Source: Agromyces atrinae
GTDB taxonomy: Bacteria > Actinomycetota > Actinomycetes > Actinomycetales > Microbacteriaceae
Assembly (NCBI RefSeq): GCF_013407835.1
Contig: NZ_JACCBI010000001.1
Location: forward strand, 3,472,001 to 3,536,000
Direction of reading: 5' to 3'
DNA: 64,000 nt
In this document: positions 61,895 through 64,000 of the stretch, in pieces
How the letters are laid out: every line of letters starts with the position of its first letter
How positions within the stretch are numbered: the stretch's first letter is position 1
Translations under genes and position numbers: made by a program
The notes under the pieces: generated by a model
Database searches by the model: none
What the model saw: only the letters and a program-made list of their open reading frames with translations
Told to the model about the DNA's origin: nothing

Positions 61895-63108
61895 CCGCGA
61901 CGACCGGCGCGCGTCGTCGCACTCTGGCAGCCTGGCGTCGACGCGGGTATCGCCAGCTCACCGGGGCGTGGATGTTCACGAACCTCGCCGACAGTGTGCT
62001 CTTCCTCATGGTCGCCGTGTGGGTGAAGGAGCTGAGCGATTCGGATGTCGCGGCAGCACTCGTCTTCGCCGCCTTCGGTCTCGCCGCCGTGAGCGCGCCG
62101 TTCCTCGGCCAGCTGGCCGATCGTGTGTCGCGGAAGCGGCTCCTGGTCATCGCGAACGCGGCGATGGTCCCCGTCGTCCTCGCGCTCCTCGCGGTCGATT
62201 CCGTCGACTTGCTGTGGCTCGTCTACGCCGTGTTGTTCCTCTACGGCTGCGCGGGATATCTGACGGCCGCTGCCCAGTCCGGAGTCATCCGTGATCTCCT
62301 GCCCGACGACGAGCTCGCGGCGGGGAACGGGCTCCTCTCGACGATCGATCAGGCCTTCCGGCTCGGGGCGCCGCTCGTCGGAACCGCGCTCTACGTGCTC
62401 GTGGGGCCCGTCGCGGTCATCCTCGTCACCGCGGTCGCCTTCCTCGCCGCCGCCGTGCTCCTCTCTCGACTCGACATCGTCGAGAGTGACCCTGCTCCGC
62501 GATCGGGCGGCTACCGACGCGAGATCGTCGCGGGCGTCGCGCACCTGTCGCGGACGAGCCCGCTCGGTCGGCTGACGGTCACGATCGCGATCGCCTTCGC
62601 CGCGACCGGTCTCCTGAACGTCGCGGTGTTCCCGATCATGGAGCAGGGGCTCGGTGTCGCTCCCGCGATGCTCGGCGTCTTCGTCGCCGTCCAGGGCGGT
62701 GGTGCCGTCGTCGGCGGTGCGATCTCGGCCGTGGTCATCTCGCGGGTGGGGGAGCGTGCCGCGGTAGGGCTCGGTCTCGTCGTGCTCGCCCTCGGCACGG
62801 CGGCACTCCTGACCTCGTCGATCCCACTCGTGATCGCGGCGATGCTGTTCATCGGCGCGAGCGTGCCGGTGCTCATCGTCGCGTACGTGACCCTACGTCA
62901 GCGGCTGACGCCGCCCGGTCTGCAGGGGAGGGTCGGTGCGGCGTCGAATCTCGCCTTCAACCTTCCCCAGACCGTCGCGACCCTGGGCGGTGCGGCGCTC
63001 CTCGGCCTCATCGACTACCGCTGGTTGATCGCGGTGACGGCGGCCGTCGTCCTCGTGTCCTCGATCGGTGCGTGGGTGCGGGGGCGCGCGCCGCGGCCGG
63101 AGCTCTAG
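61891..63108 (+). CDS. MFS transporter
   Basis: A 405-residue, about 12-helix permease of the Enterobactin-exporter-like/DHA3 branch. GQLADRVSRKRLLVIANAAM is the loop 2-3 motif A variant. The rest alternates hydrophobic helices (VLFLMVAVWVKEL, LVIAAMLFIGASVPVLIVAYVTL) with short loops. It is coupled to the ArsR-type gene and so is probably a drug or metabolite exporter under its control. It converges on the next gene with overlapping stops. Confidence 0.88.
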   Translation: MTATTGARRRTLAAWRRRGYRQLTGAWMFTNLADSVLFLMVAVWVKELSDSDVAAALVFAAFGLAAVSAPFLGQLADRVSRKRLLVIANAAMVPVVLALLAVDSVDLLWLVYAVLFLYGCAGYLTAAAQSGVIRDLLPDDELAAGNGLLSTIDQAFRLGAPLVGTALYVLVGPVAVILVTAVAFLAAAVLLSRLDIVESDPAPRSGGYRREIVAGVAHLSRTSPLGRLTVTIAIAFAATGLLNVAVFPIMEQGLGVAPAMLGVFVAVQGGGAVVGGAISAVVISRVGERAAVGLGLVVLALGTAALLTSSIPLVIAAMLFIGASVPVLIVAYVTLRQRLTPPGLQGRVGAASNLAFNLPQTVATLGGAALLGLIDYRWLIAVTAAVVLVSSIGAWVRGRAPRPEL

Positions 63109-63761
63109 GCGGTGACGCGCTCGTGCGCGAGCCGCTCGAGTTCGGTGCGATCGAGCTCTCGGCCGAAGATCGGACCGCCGGGCTGCAGGTGGGCGCCCTC
63201 GCGCAGCGCACCGATGTCGACGGCGTCGAATCCGATCGCCTCGATGATGCGGGCGACGGCGGCCTTCGCCTCGTCGTCGTCTCCGGCCACCGCGAGTGCT
63301 CGGCGGAGCGGCGCACCGGCCGGCAGGGCGTCGTCCTCCATCTCGTGATAGCCGAGATGGTTGAACGACTTCACGAGCCGCGCCGCGGTGTTCCGGGTGC
63401 CGATGATCTCGCTCGTCGAGCGACCGTCGGCTTCGACCTCGTCGATCGTGCCGTCGATCGGCGGCCAGTAGTTCATCGCGTCGACGACGATGCGACCGTC
63501 GAACTCGTCCCACGGCAGACTGTCGGCCTTGCCGAACGGCACGGCGACGATGATGATGTCCGACTCGCGCGCGAGGGTGAGGGCGTCGGCGACGCGGGCG
63601 CCGGGCGCGACGACCCCGACGAGCAGGTCGAGGGCGCTCTGCCGGGGCGAGCCGGCGATCAGCACGGGGTGGCCGGCGGCGACGAAGAGTCGCGCGAGTG
63701 CCGTGCCCACCTTGCCTGCGCCGTAGATGCCGATTCGCGGCCGTTCGTTCTCTGACTCCAC
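63105..63761 (-). CDS. NAD(P)/F420-dependent reductase-like dehydrogenase (NADP oxidoreductase, coenzyme F420-dependent family)
   Basis: A 218-residue protein from a GTG at 63761. The N-terminal Rossmann loop IGIYGAGKVGTALARLFVAAGHPVLIAGSP and IIIVAVPFGKADSLPWDEFDGRIVVDAMNYWPPIDG are the hallmarks of F420H2:NADP oxidoreductase-like proteins, as is KSFNHLGYHEMEDDALPAG. Which cofactor it uses is open; NADPH-dependent reductase is the safe call. It neighbours a divergent flavin-dependent oxidoreductase, consistent with a flavin/F420-linked redox module. Confidence 0.85.
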   Translation of the reverse strand: MESENERPRIGIYGAGKVGTALARLFVAAGHPVLIAGSPRQSALDLLVGVVAPGARVADALTLARESDIIIVAVPFGKADSLPWDEFDGRIVVDAMNYWPPIDGTIDEVEADGRSTSEIIGTRNTAARLVKSFNHLGYHEMEDDALPAGAPLRRALAVAGDDDEAKAAVARIIEAIGFDAVDIGALREGAHLQPGGPIFGRELDRTELERLAHERVTA

Positions 63762-63871
63762 GCTGTGCTCAACGCTCGGGCGTCGCCGATCATTCCGCGC
63801 GGGCGGGGAATAGGGTCGACCCAGGGCGGGTTGGTGCAAATATGCAAACGTATGAAAAGGGAGCCGAACGG

Positions 63872-64000
63872 ATGACCGGAGCGATCGAACTCGGACTGGA
63901 CACCTTCGGCGACGTGACCGTCGCACCCGATGGCACGACTCTCTCGCACGCCGAGGTCCTTCGGAACGTCGTCGCCGAGGGCGAACTGGCCGACCGCGTC
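63872..64000 (+). CDS. LLM-class flavin-dependent oxidoreductase (3' end outside window)
   Basis: The first 43 codons are in the window: MTGAIELGLDTFGDVTVAPD and SHAEVLRNVVAEGELAD match the start of luciferase-like monooxygenases that use FMN or F420. GGGAG precedes the ATG. The intergenic region shows a GCAAATATGCAAA near-repeat. Divergent from the F420-reductase-like gene. Confidence 0.7.
   Translation, partial: MTGAIELGLDTFGDVTVAPDGTTLSHAEVLRNVVAEGELADRV

Overview
The window is chromosomal DNA of a high-GC Gram-positive actinobacterium, most likely Microbacteriaceae. Support for this comes from GTG/TTG starts, a DUF7882 protein, a SufS/SufU pair, the small 'NDxRLxxxxPPHW' protein, an Asp23/DUF6286/AmaP operon, SipW-type surface genes, and several genes with a TAnnnT box exactly six bases before the start codon (leaderless transcripts). 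No rRNA, CRISPR array, insertion sequence or integrase was seen. One tRNA is present, tRNA-Ala(CGC).

Layout. 1-2.2 kb: the end of a GH15 glycosidase, an SMP-30-type lactonase and an SDR dehydrogenase. 2.2-4.7 kb: small proteins and sufS-sufU. 4.9-7.7 kb: a GntR/FCD regulator, a FucU mutarotase, an FAH-family hydrolase and a second SDR; with the first genes this looks like non-phosphorylating sugar (L-fucose-like) catabolism. 8-19.5 kb: cold-shock protein, fatty acid desaturase, Lrp regulator plus alanine dehydrogenase, a very large helicase-like protein with degenerate ATPase motifs, MscL, FmdB-like protein, 5-formyl-THF cyclo-ligase, GalU, an acetyltransferase and a coiled-coil membrane protein, ending at tRNA-Ala.

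19.6-37.5 kb is an accessory island next to the tRNA gene. Its base and codon use are less GC-extreme than the flanks. It carries a glycine-rich hydrophobic protein with an overlapping partner, a DUF3846 gene flanked by two copies of a covarying hairpin, and then the main find: a tight four-gene (+) operon (950 aa unknown, 361 aa unknown, 1850 aa DEAH/DUF1998 helicase, RecB/Cas4-like Fe-S nuclease) facing tail-to-tail a two-gene (-) operon (MORC/GHKL ATPase and a DUF4338 DruA-like protein). The combination looks like a previously unclassified Druantia-like anti-phage system that mixes a DruA-type protein with a DruE-type helicase and adds a nuclease and a GHKL ATPase. An orphan terminator at the right edge may be the original terminator of the tRNA gene.

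37.6-45.4 kb returns to core-like sequence: a coiled-coil anchor protein, a LuxR/LAL ATPase regulator, an alkaline-shock (Asp23) envelope-stress operon with CsbD and GlsB proteins, and a lipid kinase. 45.4-58.9 kb is a surface-protein region: a PAP2 phosphatase fused to autotransporter-type repeats, a LuxR regulator without P-loop, a SipW signal-peptidase locus with its substrates, a metallophosphoesterase/LamG wall protein, a lectin-like secreted protein and a lipoprotein. 58.9-64 kb holds a TetR-controlled oxidoreductase, an HTH protein, an ArsR-type regulator with an MFS exporter, an F420-reductase-like dehydrogenase and the start of a flavin-dependent oxidoreductase.
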